Notes under the pieces: generated by a model | Told to the model about the DNA's origin: nothing | The model's input: only the letters and a program-made list of their open reading frames with translations | Database searches by the model: none | NCBI GenBank assembly: GCA_025800125.1 | Contig: JAOXSF010000193.1 | Location: forward strand, 1-49,128 | DNA from: Marinobacterium sp. | Lineage (GTDB): Bacteria > Pseudomonadota > Gammaproteobacteria > Pseudomonadales > Balneatricaceae | Direction of reading: 5' to 3' | Length of the DNA stretch: 49,128 nt | In this document: positions 1 to 8,767 of the stretch, piece after piece | Layout of the letters: the number at the start of each line of letters is the position of its first letter | Position numbering within the stretch: the stretch's first letter is position 1 | Made by a program: the position numbers and the translations under genes

Positions 1-731
1 CTCCCTTGACTGGAGCCCTGAGCAGATCAGTGCAATCGGTAAGCGCCTCGGTTATCGCGTGAGTCACGAGTGGATTTATCAACACGTTGCAGCGGACAAA
101 GCGGCAGGTGGCCTGCTGTATCGACACTTGCGTCAGGGAAAGAAGCGCTATCGCAAAGGAAAGAAGAGTCGGCGCTCAGTCATACCTGATCCGGTATATA
201 TCGCTGAGCGTCCCGCCATTGTTGATGAACGCAGTCGTTTCGGTGATTGGGAAGTCGACACCGTGATGGGCAGGCAAGGCACAGGCGCGATTGTCAGCCT
301 TGCAGAGCGCAAGAGTCGTATGTACCTGGTTCAGAAAGTTGAAGCGAAAACGGCCACCGCGGTTGCTGATGTCATCATTGACATGCTGATACCCTATCGA
401 GCACAGGTGCATACCATTACAGCGGACAACGGCTCAGAATTTGTAGAGCATCAGAGAGTGTCGCAGGCACTGGAGGCCTCGTTCTTTTTTGCGAACCCTT
501 ACGCAGCCTGGGAACGCGGCCTGAATGAGAACTTTAATGGTTTATTACGTCAGTATGTGCTGAAGGGGTGTGATCTGCGCACTGTGACGAGTGAGCAGCT
601 GGCACAGGCCCAGCAACGGCTTAACCTGAGGCCTCGGAAATGCCTTGAGTACAAGCAGCCTCAGACAGTATTTGATAACTATCTGAAAACTGCTTGAGAT
701 AAGGAGTGTTGCACTTCGGAGTTGAATTCGC
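1..731 (+). mobile_element. IS30-family insertion sequence, right-hand part
   Basis: The transposase reading frame is open at the left window edge, so the element begins outside the window. About 10 bases after the transposase stop comes gtgttgcacttcggagttga (706-725), which resembles the terminal inverted repeat of IS30-type elements. The recognisable hsdS coding sequence on the opposite strand resumes just after it, so the right boundary is placed near 731. The exact end and the target duplication cannot be set without the left end. Confidence 0.75.
2..697 (+). CDS. IS30-family transposase, 5'-truncated by the window edge
   Basis: DDE transposase that catalyses excision and insertion of its own element. 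The frame reads without a stop from base 2, beginning SLDWSPEQISAIGKRLGYRV, the helix-turn-helix linker region typical of IS30 enzymes, and continues into SHEWIYQHV. The GTG at 59 is therefore probably internal. The integrase core shows the three acidic residues in context: GDWEVDT (first Asp), TADNGSEF (second Asp) and ERGLNENFNGLLRQY (Glu). The C-terminus ends with the usual LNLRPRKCLEYKQP segment. The visible part is intact, with no frameshift, so the copy may still be active. It has inserted tail-to-tail against hsdS. Confidence 0.93.
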   Translation, partial: SLDWSPEQISAIGKRLGYRVSHEWIYQHVAADKAAGGLLYRHLRQGKKRYRKGKKSRRSVIPDPVYIAERPAIVDERSRFGDWEVDTVMGRQGTGAIVSLAERKSRMYLVQKVEAKTATAVADVIIDMLIPYRAQVHTITADNGSEFVEHQRVSQALEASFFFANPYAAWERGLNENFNGLLRQYVLKGCDLRTVTSEQLAQAQQRLNLRPRKCLEYKQPQTVFDNYLKTA

Positions 732-1113
732 GATAGAATAGATATTTATTCAGGATAACACTGCAATTACGAGACCTTAATTTGTAGCAAAGAGGACCCA
801 ACCAGAATGGCAACTTTTGGTATCCGACATACCCTATACCACCTTGGCCTCTTGAAGGAGTGGTGACCGTATCGCCCTCACAGTTACTTTCATTGCAATA
901 TCCCGAGCGAGAAGTACCCGCATTGATATAATCATATTCAGTAAACGAATCCAGAATTTCGCGTGGCTTCTGTCCAGTTTTGACTTCCGCAACTTCCCGC
1001 AACGCCCTCCACTCCACCTCAACCCCATCCAGCAGTTTTTCCATAAAGCCCGTTATCTTGTTTACCTTGTTCTGTTCCGCTGTCATATCGGCCTGATTCG
1101 TTGTGTATTTCAT
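732..1113 (-). pseudogene. hsdS: Type I restriction enzyme specificity subunit, cut by IS30
   Basis: N-terminal part of a type I R-M specificity (S) subunit, the protein that reads the asymmetric DNA target for HsdM and HsdR. About 127 codons remain. The N-terminal helix EKLLDGVEVEWRALREVAEV and the start of the first target-recognition domain (TGQKPREILDSFTEYDYINAG, then PSRGQGGIGYVGYQKLPFWLG) are typical of HsdS. The frame then runs into IS30 sequence and stops at 679. The second recognition domain and the conserved central repeats are missing from the window. The start overlaps the stop of the preceding gene by four bases (1110-1113), indicating translational coupling. The fragment probably cannot specify a target, so the system should be inactive unless another S gene acts in trans. 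Confidence 0.85.
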
Positions 1114-1406
1114 TTCTTGCTCAACAGATAAACCGCCAGTCCAACCAGGCCCACCGCAACCACAGCCCCCACGGCATTAACTTTCTGGCTGCTATCATTT
1201 GATTCCTGTACAAAATACCGACTATGTGTGCGCTTCAAGGCCTCCAGCGAGTCGGCTTCAAACACCACGACTTCCATTTCATGCTGTTTGTTATGCAGGT
1301 AATGCTGTTCTTTTTGCAGGCCCGTTTCCTGCGCAGTTGCGTAATCAGTAAATTCCTGATGAAGGGTCTCTTTTGTGGTGCGATTGTGTTCAATGAGATA
1401 GTACAT
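1110..1406 (-). CDS. Small protein with C-terminal membrane anchor, inside the R-M operon
   Basis: I do not recognise this 98-residue protein. It has a charged soluble part (residues 1-72, rich in His, Gln and Glu) and one hydrophobic helix near the C-terminus (about 76-95, VNAVGAVVAVGLVGLAVYLL) followed by two lysines, so it looks tail-anchored in the inner membrane. Its start lies 17 bases inside the end of the RelA/SpoT-like gene and its stop overlaps the hsdS start. Translational coupling to both neighbours is therefore likely. It could be a partner or antidote of the synthetase, or a membrane effector; nothing in the sequence decides this. Confidence 0.7.
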   Translation of the reverse strand: MYYLIEHNRTTKETLHQEFTDYATAQETGLQKEQHYLHNKQHEMEVVVFEADSLEALKRTHSRYFVQESNDSSQKVNAVGAVVAVGLVGLAVYLLSKK

Positions 1407-2091
1407 CTTTAATCGCCTCCTCTATCTGATGTTGGTACTGACTGAATGACACCTGATGGGCCTGCTGGTCTATCCGGCTGAATCGCTCGGCTAACCGGGT
1501 TAGCTGATTCATTAGCGCTTGTTCTTGTTCGCTGCCACCATATTTAAGGGTGTTCTGCTGGTCTGACAGACTCTCAACCAGGTTAGCCCAGATATCCTGT
1601 GCCCAGGTTCGTAGTTGTATCTCGTAAAACTTTTTGCTCGCTTGCTGTCCTTTCTTTTGCCCCGCCTGATTGACCGTGCTGGCGATAATATGGGTGGCCC
1701 GGTAACCATGGGCATGGCGATCTTTACTTTCTAACACCCAGGGGGGTTCAAAAGCATCCGTCAGCAAGGTACTCAGGTGACTGGCATCTTGTACACCGCC
1801 CTCAATAACAATCCGACAGCCTGCAATATCCTGCATCTGAGGCAATCGCAATCTGGGTTGCCGACGGAGTTTATCGACAATCGATTGCTGGGTTTTACGC
1901 TTGCGTTTGGTCATCGTACAGCCAATAGACTCCACCGTTGCAAGCGCAGAACGAATGGTGCGCCAGGCTTGCTCATCCACATCAGAGAAGGTTTGCCGAA
2001 ATTCATCAAGCATCGACAGGTCGTTCTCAAGTACCGGGCCTTGCCGAAGCCGTTTGCCCAGTTCAGTCGCCTGGCTGTTGCTGATTGCCAT
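1390..2091 (-). CDS. Stand-alone RelA/SpoT-type nucleotidyltransferase domain protein
   Basis: A 233-residue protein with a (p)ppGpp-synthetase fold and no HD hydrolase, TGS or ACT domain. Visible synthetase features are a basic ATP-binding stretch (about residues 60-75, KRKRKTQQSIVDKLRRQ), QDIAGCRIV (about 87-95), HGYRATHII and EIQLRTWAQDIWANLVE, the last carrying the catalytic Glu. The family transfers pyrophosphate from ATP to a nucleotide; some small members (toxSAS) act as toxins on nucleotides or tRNA ends. The ATG directly follows the hsdM TAG with no gap, and the downstream small membrane protein gene overlaps it. Placement inside hsdMS suggests an accessory defence function. Whether it makes alarmone or modifies tRNA cannot be told from sequence. 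Confidence 0.85.
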   Translation of the reverse strand: MAISNSQATELGKRLRQGPVLENDLSMLDEFRQTFSDVDEQAWRTIRSALATVESIGCTMTKRKRKTQQSIVDKLRRQPRLRLPQMQDIAGCRIVIEGGVQDASHLSTLLTDAFEPPWVLESKDRHAHGYRATHIIASTVNQAGQKKGQQASKKFYEIQLRTWAQDIWANLVESLSDQQNTLKYGGSEQEQALMNQLTRLAERFSRIDQQAHQVSFSQYQHQIEEAIKDVLSH

Positions 2092-3639
2092 CTACTCTGC
2101 CTCTATCTCTGCCACAATTGCATCAATGTCCTGGCGCAGCTGATCAATCTTTTCGACGGTGGTTTTAAGCTCGGCATTAAGTACCTTGATATCAATCTTT
2201 TCGCGGGTATCTTCAGGCTCAACATAGGCGCTGACAGAGAGGTTGTAGTCATTCCCGGCTACCTCTTCCAGAGGGATGGAACAGGCTAGGTGGTCGATAT
2301 TTTCCTTGCTATCAAACACCTCCATAATCTGCTGAATATGCTCATCAGTCAGCAGGTTGGTGTTGGTGCCTTTCTGGAACAGACCACTGGCGTCGATAAA
2401 CTGGGTGGTGGTATCCGTTTTATGCTTCGACAACACCAGAATGGTGACCGCGATGGTGGTACCAAAAAACAGATTCGGTGCCAGCGAGATCACGCTTTCA
2501 ACATAGTTGTTATCAACAAGGTATTTACGGATTTTCTGCTCAGCTCCACCCCGGTAAAAAATGCCCGGAAAACAGACAATAGCCGCCCGGCCCTTAGCCG
2601 ACAGATAGCTCAGTGCATGCAGCACAAAGGCGAAGTCCGCTTTCGACTTGGGAGCCAGCACACCGGCAGGCGCAAAGCGATCATCATTAATCAGTGTCGG
2701 GTCATCACTACCCACCCACTTTACCGAATACGGCGGATTGGAAACGATGGCATCAAACGGCTTGTCGTCGCCGAAGTGTGGCGCTGTCAGCGTGTTACCC
2801 AGCTGGATATCGAACTTGTCGTAGTTAATGTTGTGCAAAAACATGTTCATCCGCGCCAGGTTATAGGTGGTGTGGTTAATCTCCTGGCCAAAGAACCCAT
2901 CTTCGATGATATGGGCATCAAAGTGTTTTTTCGCTTGCAGCAACAAAGAGCCTGATCCGGCCGCCGGGTCGTAAATTTTATTCACACTGGTTTGCTTGTG
3001 CATCGCCAGCTGGGCGATCAGTCTGGACACATGCTGCGGGGTAAAGAATTCGCCACCAGACTTACCCGCATTGGCAGCATAGTTGGAGATCAGGAATTCA
3101 TAGGCATCACCGAACAGATCAATCTGCGCGCCCTCAAAATCACCGAAATCCAGCTCCGCTACACCTTTAAGCACCGCCGCAAGACGACTGTTTTTATCTT
3201 TTACCGTATTGCCCAGTCGATTACTGGTGGTATCAAAGTCAGCAAACAGACCTTTGATATCATGCTCAGAGGGATAACCACTGGCAGAGGCTTCAATCTG
3301 ATCAAAGATGTTTGCCAGATCAGTGTTCAAACGTTCATTCTTTTTCGCACTGGCTGCCACCTTACTGAACAGTTGACCAGGGTAGATGAAGTACCCTTTG
3401 GTTTTGATGGCGTCTTCCTTGATTGCTGCCAGTACTTCACTGTCATCCGGGAAATCAGCGTAATTGACCTCGTCGTCGCCCGCTTCGATATACGCCGCAA
3501 AGTTTTCACTGATAAAGCGATAGAACAGAGCGCCCAACACATATTGTTTAAAGTCCCAGCCATCTACTGCGCCACGTACATCATTAGCAATCGCCCATAT
3601 CTGGCGATGCAGAGCGGCACGTTGTTGAGTGCTTGTCAT
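2092..3639 (-). CDS. hsdM: Type I restriction-modification DNA methyltransferase subunit
   Basis: N6-adenine methyltransferase subunit that with HsdS forms the type I modification enzyme. The 515 residues start with the HsdM N-terminal helical domain ([20 protein letters not shown]). Next come the SAM-binding motif [11 protein letters not shown] (about residues 221-231) and the catalytic NPPYSVKW motif, then a C-terminal coiled-coil-like tail ([20 protein letters not shown]) that usually contacts HsdS. Length and motif order are normal. It is the first gene of a tight minus-strand operon, hsdM, RelA/SpoT-like gene, small membrane protein, hsdS. No hsdR lies upstream; it may lie beyond the IS element, outside the window. 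Confidence 0.93.
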   Translation of the reverse strand: MTSTQQRAALHRQIWAIANDVRGAVDGWDFKQYVLGALFYRFISENFAAYIEAGDDEVNYADFPDDSEVLAAIKEDAIKTKGYFIYPGQLFSKVAASAKKNERLNTDLANIFDQIEASASGYPSEHDIKGLFADFDTTSNRLGNTVKDKNSRLAAVLKGVAELDFGDFEGAQIDLFGDAYEFLISNYAANAGKSGGEFFTPQHVSRLIAQLAMHKQTSVNKIYDPAAGSGSLLLQAKKHFDAHIIEDGFFGQEINHTTYNLARMNMFLHNINYDKFDIQLGNTLTAPHFGDDKPFDAIVSNPPYSVKWVGSDDPTLINDDRFAPAGVLAPKSKADFAFVLHALSYLSAKGRAAIVCFPGIFYRGGAEQKIRKYLVDNNYVESVISLAPNLFFGTTIAVTILVLSKHKTDTTTQFIDASGLFQKGTNTNLLTDEHIQQIMEVFDSKENIDHLACSIPLEEVAGNDYNLSVSAYVEPEDTREKIDIKVLNAELKTTVEKIDQLRQDIDAIVAEIEAE

Positions 3640-3690
3640 TCAGTTTTCCTGTTTTTCGCGTCAGAACAGTCAATTCAAGGAGACTGGTCT

Positions 3691-3719
3691 ATATCAAGAT
3701 TAATTGGCGTAATTGTCAG
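3691..3719 (-). promoter_or_regulatory. Candidate sigma-70 promoter for the hsdM operon
   Basis: On the minus strand CTGACA (3719-3714) and TGATAT (3696-3691) are separated by 17 bases. This places the start of transcription roughly 40-50 bases before the hsdM ATG. The match is reasonable but imperfect. Confidence 0.4.
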
Positions 3720-3790
3720 CCATGCTTCAAAGCCCGACAAGCGCTTTTATGATCTCAAAATAAGTAGATTTCGGGCCTGTCTCTGCTGAT

Positions 3791-4696
3791 TCAATGCCGA
3801 AACAACGCTTCCTCTGCCGCAAACATCTGTTCCAGCAGTTCGATAAAGGCCCGTGTTTTCGGCGGCAGGAACCGGCTCTGCGGGTACAGGGCATAGATCC
3901 CTACCCGGCGATAAAGCTGGCTTTCCAGCACCGGCACCAGCGCCCCGGCGGCGCGTTCATGGCGCACCATATAAAGCGGCAGAAAAGCGATGCCCATACC
4001 ATCCAGCGCCGCTTCGCAAAGCGCCAGCAGAGAGTTGGCGCGGAAACGGCCATTCACACTGACAGTGCTCTCCCCCGCTTCAGAGATACAGGGCCAATCC
4101 GCTTCGCCGGTCTGTTGATGGCTGAATAGCAGGCATTCATGCCCGGCCAGTTCATCAAGGTTCTGGGGTACACCCTGTTTCTCTAGATAGTCAGGCGATG
4201 CAAAGGCATGCCAGCAGGAAGTGACCAGCCGTTTGCAGATCAGACTGGAGTCTTCCAGCGTGCCGGTGCGGATTGCCAGGTCAAAGCCCTGTTCGATCAG
4301 ATCATCGAAGCGGTCCTGAATCACCATATCCACCTCAACACCGGGATACATCGCCATATAACGGCGAATGACTTTGGGCAGGAACAGCTGGCCGGACACA
4401 CCCGGCGCGCTGATACGTAGTACACCTGAGGGTTCTGCCCGATAGGCGCTCAGTTCATCACAGGCCAGAGCAACATTCTGCTCCAGCATCTGGCAGTGCT
4501 TATAGAGCAATTCCCCCGCCTCTGTCATATTGAGCTTACGAGTACTGCGCCGCAGCAGCTGGGTGCCCAGATCAGACTCCAGCCGGGAGATATGTTTACT
4601 TACCACCGAACTGGCCACGCCACGCTGCTCCGCCGCCGCCCGGAAAGACTTCAGCCGTACCACCAGCGCAAACAGCATCAGATCATCAACGCGCAT
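3791..4696 (-). CDS. LysR-family transcriptional regulator
   Basis: A 301-residue LysR-type regulator. The N-terminal winged helix-turn-helix (MRVDDLMLFALVVRLKSFRAAAE, then VASSVVSKHISRLESDLGTQLLRRSTRKLNMTEAG) is followed by a periplasmic-binding-protein-like effector domain (from about residue 88). The SVVSKHISRLE recognition helix and the GVLRISAPGVSG opening put it in the large CrgA/AaeR-like group. I chose the ATG at 4696 over a frame extension to 4741 because the protein then begins directly at the HTH. It is transcribed away from the D-lactate dehydrogenase gene across about 150 bases. LysR regulators often control the divergent neighbour, so it probably senses lactate or a related acid; the ligand is inference. 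Confidence 0.88.
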   Translation of the reverse strand: MRVDDLMLFALVVRLKSFRAAAEQRGVASSVVSKHISRLESDLGTQLLRRSTRKLNMTEAGELLYKHCQMLEQNVALACDELSAYRAEPSGVLRISAPGVSGQLFLPKVIRRYMAMYPGVEVDMVIQDRFDDLIEQGFDLAIRTGTLEDSSLICKRLVTSCWHAFASPDYLEKQGVPQNLDELAGHECLLFSHQQTGEADWPCISEAGESTVSVNGRFRANSLLALCEAALDGMGIAFLPLYMVRHERAAGALVPVLESQLYRRVGIYALYPQSRFLPPKTRAFIELLEQMFAAEEALFRH

Positions 4697-4850
4697 CGCA
4701 TTACCACCTTTGAAGCCATTACAAAACTGATTAATCAACATATAGAAACTATCAGCTTCTTTTCTTTCTATTATTTAATCACAGGTGTCTTTTTATACTC
4801 CATGGCCTCATCTGAATTCCCATAATAATAAGCTCGTCCGGAGACGCCTC

Positions 4851-7691
4851 ATGCTCAGCAGCCCCTATCAACAGTTTTACCAGCAAGCCCGAGCCTTTAT
4901 CCCTGAAGAACGTCTGATCACCGACCGCTTTCGCACCCTGGCCTACGGTACTGATGCCAGTTTCTACCGGCTGGTGCCACAGATTCTGGTACAGGTAAAA
5001 GATGAGGCGGAAATGATCGCACTGATGCGGCTGGCCGCCGAGCTGGAGCTGCCGATCTGTTTCCGTGGCTCCGGTACCAGCCTGTCTGGTCAGTCGATCA
5101 CCGACTCAATCATGCTGGCGCTGACCTCCGACTGGAAATATCTGACCGTACTGGATGATGGTGCCCGCATTCAGATGCAGTGTGGTGTACTGGGTAGCGA
5201 AGCCAACCGCGCACTGGCACCACATCAGCGAATGCTGGCACTGATGCCTGCCTCCATCGATGCCGCGACCGTCGGAGGTATGGCGATCAACAATGCCGCC
5301 GGGATGAACTCGCTCGACACCTACACCATGATGGAGAGTATGCGGCTGGTTCTGCTGGATGGCACGGTGCTGGATACCGCTGATCCATTCAGCCGCGAAA
5401 CGTTTCGTCAGGTACAGGGGCCACTACTGGCAGGCCTTGAACAGCTGGCGGAACAGCTGCGCAGCAACCCGGCGCTGGCAGAACGTGTGGCGCGTAAATA
5501 TCAGATCAAAAATACTACCGGCTACGGCTTGCGCAGTCTGCTGGAGTATGACGACCCGATCGATATGCTGGCCCATCTGATGATTGGCTCTGAAGGCACG
5601 CTGGGCTTTATTTCTGAAATCACCCATCGCAGCATCACTATTCATCCACACAAAGCCTCCGCCTTTCTGGTATTTAACGATATTCGCAACGCGGGTATCG
5701 CCGTCACCCGCTTCAAGCTGGATAAAGCGCCAGTCAGCGCCGCCGAGATGATCGACTACTACGCCCTGAAAGCGGTACAACACATGGACGGCGTACCAGG
5801 CTATCTGGCCGATATTCCAGCCGGAGCGACGGCGCTGCTGGTGCAGGTTGAGTCCGATGACCCGGAACAATTGTGGCAACAGGTGGCTGAAGTGGAAGCG
5901 ATGATTGCCGACCTCGAACTGGCAGTACCGGCGCAGTTTACCGACCGCCCGGAGGAGTACTCCGCCTACTGGCAGGTGCGTAAAGGGATCTTCCCAGCCG
6001 TAGGCGCAACCCGCCCACCGGGCACCACCGCCCTGATTGAAGATGTGGCTTTCCCGATTGAATCGCTGGCCGATGCGCTGGTAGAACTGCAGCAGCTGAT
6101 GCAGCAGTACAACTACGACGATGGCGTGATCTACGGCCATGCGCTGGATGGCAACCTGCACTTTATCTTCTCCCAGGGTTTCCAGACTGACGCTGAAGTA
6201 CAGCGCTACCATGAGTTTATGGATGTGGTGTGCAAGATGGTGGTGGATCGCTACGACGGTTCCCTGAAAGCCGAGCACGGCACCGGTCGTAATATGGCCC
6301 CCTACGTACAGTCGGAATGGGGCGATGAGGCCTATCAGATTATGCGCTCGATCAAGCAACTGTTTGATCCCAAAGGCATCCTGAACCCGGATGTAATGAT
6401 CACCGATGATCCACAACTGCATATCCGCAATCTGAAACCGCTGGCGGAAGTGAGCGAGGTGGTCGACCAGTGTATCGAGTGCGGTTTCTGTGAACGGATG
6501 TGCCCCTCGCGCAAGCTGACCCTGAGCCCACGCCAACGCATTATTGCCCGCCGCGAGCTGATGCGACTGGAAGGCAAAGATGCTGACCAGTTCTCAGAGC
6601 AGTACGACTACATGGGGATCGACACCTGCGCTGGCTGCGGCCTCTGCGCCACTGTCTGTCCGGTACAGATTAATACCGGCGACCTGATCCGTGATCTGCG
6701 CCATGAACGCAACGCCAGCCACAGCAATATGGCGCAGTGGGCCGCCGATCACTTTGGCGGCCTGGCCTCTGCAGCTCGGACTGCGTTTGGTATCGCTGAT
6801 GGTGGTCACCGCCTGCTGGGCAGCAAAGCGATGGGGGCGGTTACCCGTAGCGCCCGTAAACTGTCCGGTAACCGGATTGGCCACTGGAGCCCGTCAACAC
6901 CGACCGCAGCACCGAAAATCCCGACACAAAAACTGATCGCCAGCGATGCGCCAATTGCAAGTACACCGCAAAACAGCGAGCCAAAACTGAAAGTGGTATA
7001 CCTGCCCAGCTGTGCCAGCCGCACCATGGGCCCGGCTCGTGGTGCTGAGTTTCAGCAGTCTTTGCAGCAGGTAACTGAACAACTGCTGCGCCGCGCCGGT
7101 TACGAGGTGATCTACCCGGCCGGACTGGGCGATCAGTGTTGTGGTATGCCGTTCAAAAGTAAGGGCATGTTTGACCAGGCCGAGCAAAAAGCATCGCAGA
7201 CACTGGCCATGCTGGAGGACGCTACGCAGCAGGGGCAAATTCCGGTCTATTGCGATACTAGCCCCTGTGTGATGCGTTTAAAAGAGCATATGGCTGAACA
7301 GGACAGTAACGTGAAACTGTTCGAACCGGTGGAATTTATCCACAGCTACCTGCTGGACAAACTGCCACTGCACAGGCAATCCGAGCCGGTCGCGCTGCAT
7401 ATCACCTGCTCCGCCCGCCGCCTGGGGCTGGCCGATAAAACCCTGGCTATTATGCAGGCTTGTAGCGATAACGTGGTGGTGCCGGAGCAGATCACCTGCT
7501 GTGGTTTTGCTGGTGATAAAGGCTTTACCACCCCGCAACTGAACGCTTCTGCGCTGAGCAAACTGGCTGAACAGGTAAGTCACTGTGAATCCGGTTATTC
7601 CACCAGTCGTACCTGTGAGATCGGCCTGAGCGAGCATTCCGGGATTGATTACCAATCGATTGTGTATCTGGTGGATCGGTGTAGTACATAA
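4851..7691 (+). CDS. FAD/Fe-S D-lactate dehydrogenase (Dld-II type)
   Basis: Respiratory enzyme expected to oxidise D-lactate to pyruvate and pass electrons through Fe-S centres to quinone at the inner membrane. The 946 residues combine an N-terminal FAD-binding domain (PICFRGSGTSLSGQS; GGMAINNAAGMNS), an FAD-oxidase C-terminal domain (HALDGNLHF; KAEHGTGRNMAPYV), two 4Fe-4S motifs (CIECGFCERMCP and CAGCGLCATVCP) and two CCG domains (DQCCGMPF and TCCGFAGDKG). The tail GYSTSRTCEIGLSEHSGI is characteristic of the Dld-II group as I know it. I chose the ATG at 4851, after GGAG at 4840-4843, rather than an in-frame GTG at 4785. The related glycolate oxidase GlcDF-like or YdiJ-type enzymes are less likely alternatives. 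It is divergent from the LysR regulator. Confidence 0.85.
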   Translation: MLSSPYQQFYQQARAFIPEERLITDRFRTLAYGTDASFYRLVPQILVQVKDEAEMIALMRLAAELELPICFRGSGTSLSGQSITDSIMLALTSDWKYLTVLDDGARIQMQCGVLGSEANRALAPHQRMLALMPASIDAATVGGMAINNAAGMNSLDTYTMMESMRLVLLDGTVLDTADPFSRETFRQVQGPLLAGLEQLAEQLRSNPALAERVARKYQIKNTTGYGLRSLLEYDDPIDMLAHLMIGSEGTLGFISEITHRSITIHPHKASAFLVFNDIRNAGIAVTRFKLDKAPVSAAEMIDYYALKAVQHMDGVPGYLADIPAGATALLVQVESDDPEQLWQQVAEVEAMIADLELAVPAQFTDRPEEYSAYWQVRKGIFPAVGATRPPGTTALIEDVAFPIESLADALVELQQLMQQYNYDDGVIYGHALDGNLHFIFSQGFQTDAEVQRYHEFMDVVCKMVVDRYDGSLKAEHGTGRNMAPYVQSEWGDEAYQIMRSIKQLFDPKGILNPDVMITDDPQLHIRNLKPLAEVSEVVDQCIECGFCERMCPSRKLTLSPRQRIIARRELMRLEGKDADQFSEQYDYMGIDTCAGCGLCATVCPVQINTGDLIRDLRHERNASHSNMAQWAADHFGGLASAARTAFGIADGGHRLLGSKAMGAVTRSARKLSGNRIGHWSPSTPTAAPKIPTQKLIASDAPIASTPQNSEPKLKVVYLPSCASRTMGPARGAEFQQSLQQVTEQLLRRAGYEVIYPAGLGDQCCGMPFKSKGMFDQAEQKASQTLAMLEDATQQGQIPVYCDTSPCVMRLKEHMAEQDSNVKLFEPVEFIHSYLLDKLPLHRQSEPVALHITCSARRLGLADKTLAIMQACSDNVVVPEQITCCGFAGDKGFTTPQLNASALSKLAEQVSHCESGYSTSRTCEIGLSEHSGIDYQSIVYLVDRCST

Positions 7692-7728
7692 CCATACTCG
7701 CCTCACCACTCCCTTAGTCCAGTAACCT

Positions 7729-7760
7729 GACCCCGTTATGGCTGCTGTCATGACGGGGTC
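7729..7760 (+). repeat. Inverted repeat downstream of dld
   Basis: GACCCCGT (7729-7736) and ACGGGGTC (7753-7760) form an 8-bp stem with a 16-base loop, 37 bases after the dld stop. No T-run follows on either strand. It may be a transcript-end structure for dld or for the opposing remnant, but it is not a canonical intrinsic terminator. Confidence 0.4.
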
Positions 7761-7939
7761 CCCCGCCAGTCTCTCATCTCTTCAGGCTTCAGACCTTCAT
7801 CGAAAACTGTATCAATCGCATTATTCAAATCACGGTAGTACTTCAGGCTGGATTCTACAGATCTTACGTTCAGTGAGCTCCAGCCGGTGGCTGACCATAC
7901 TGCGACCTGGCAACAATTAATGCACAGAGCAACACGACC
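7748..7939 (-). pseudogene. Unidentified gene remnant
   Basis: On the minus strand a 63-codon frame, open from a TGA just upstream (7940-7942), reads through WSATGWSSLNVRSVESSLKY, YRDLNNAIDTVFDEGL and KPEEMRDWRGTPS before its stop at 7748-7750. The composition and helical pattern look like true protein, but there is no ATG, GTG or TTG before codon 38. It is best read as the 3' end of a decayed gene. I do not recognise the family. Confidence 0.35.
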
Positions 7940-8107
7940 TCATTAATGTTATATTATAACATTTTATCCTAGTATCCCGATGCTGCGTCACTAACACATA
8001 TAAGAGCCACAGATGACACACGATATAAGGCATGCCTCGCGCCCGGATAACAGACCATACAACACTCAGACACAATGCCATGCTGATGATCTGGACGCCC
8101 GCCCCTG

Positions 8108-8767
8108 ATGTATATTTCACCTCTACGCCAACGCTATTGCTCTTTGAGCCATTGCGGATTTACGCTGTTGATAGCCAGCCTGCTACTTATCAGCACCACA
8201 CTACGCGCCCATCCGCATAACTGGATTGATGTATTCACTGAGTGGCACTTCAACCCGCAAGGGCAGATCAATCGTGTAACTATGCGTTGGTGGTTTGATG
8301 ACTACTACTCGGTCTTACTGGCTGACGAAGCCGCTGCCAATCCTCAGGGCCTTAGTCTGGTACTGGAACGGCTGCTGCGTAATGTCAAACCACACCACTA
8401 TTTTCTACAGCTTGAATACCAAGGCATGAAAGTAGCACTTGGCCCACCTGAGCGCACCAGCATCCGCATTCACGAACACCGCATTGAAATAGAACTCAGT
8501 CTATCAATCAGAACACCACTGGACCCGACCCAAAGCGATATTATCTACCAGGTTGCAGAACCAACTTACTATTTCGAGATGTTACATGCTGAGGAAAGCT
8601 CGGCGATACGGTTTAAAGACGCGCCCTATGACTGTCGTTACAGCCTTGACCCGGCTACCCCTGATGCCACTCTGATCGCTTATGCTGCATCCCTCGGCAT
8701 TCACGAGCAAGGGAGTCCAGGCCTGGGGCACCAGTTTGCAGAAACGGTAACCATTCGATGCGAATGA
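8108..8767 (+). CDS. DUF1007-family periplasmic protein
   Basis: A 219-residue exported protein of the DUF1007 family, commonly found beside NicO-type nickel/cobalt transporters and assumed to help metal handling in the periplasm. The N-terminus has basic residues and a hydrophobic stretch (FTLLIASLLLISTTLRA, about residues 18-34) with likely cleavage before HPHNWIDV. The motif HPHNWIDVFTEWHFNPQGQI followed by MRWWFDDYYS is the family's hallmark. The histidines after the cleavage site could bind metal (inference). It overlaps the following transporter gene by 10 bases, so the two are co-translated. Confidence 0.85.
   Translation: MYISPLRQRYCSLSHCGFTLLIASLLLISTTLRAHPHNWIDVFTEWHFNPQGQINRVTMRWWFDDYYSVLLADEAAANPQGLSLVLERLLRNVKPHHYFLQLEYQGMKVALGPPERTSIRIHEHRIEIELSLSIRTPLDPTQSDIIYQVAEPTYYFEMLHAEESSAIRFKDAPYDCRYSLDPATPDATLIAYAASLGIHEQGSPGLGHQFAETVTIRCE

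Larger units (their letters stand above)
7692..8107. other. Intergenic region after dld
   Basis: This 416-base stretch holds an inverted repeat at 7729-7760 and a degraded minus-strand reading frame at 7748-7939. It ends with an AT-rich segment (7940-7975, containing gttatattataac) that could carry the promoter of the DUF1007-NicO pair. No intact gene is seen. Confidence 0.6.

Noticed and set aside
4785..4850. Upstream GTG start for the D-lactate dehydrogenase
   Set aside because: The extra 22 residues are unlike the family N-terminus and the ATG at 4851 has a GGAG site at good distance.
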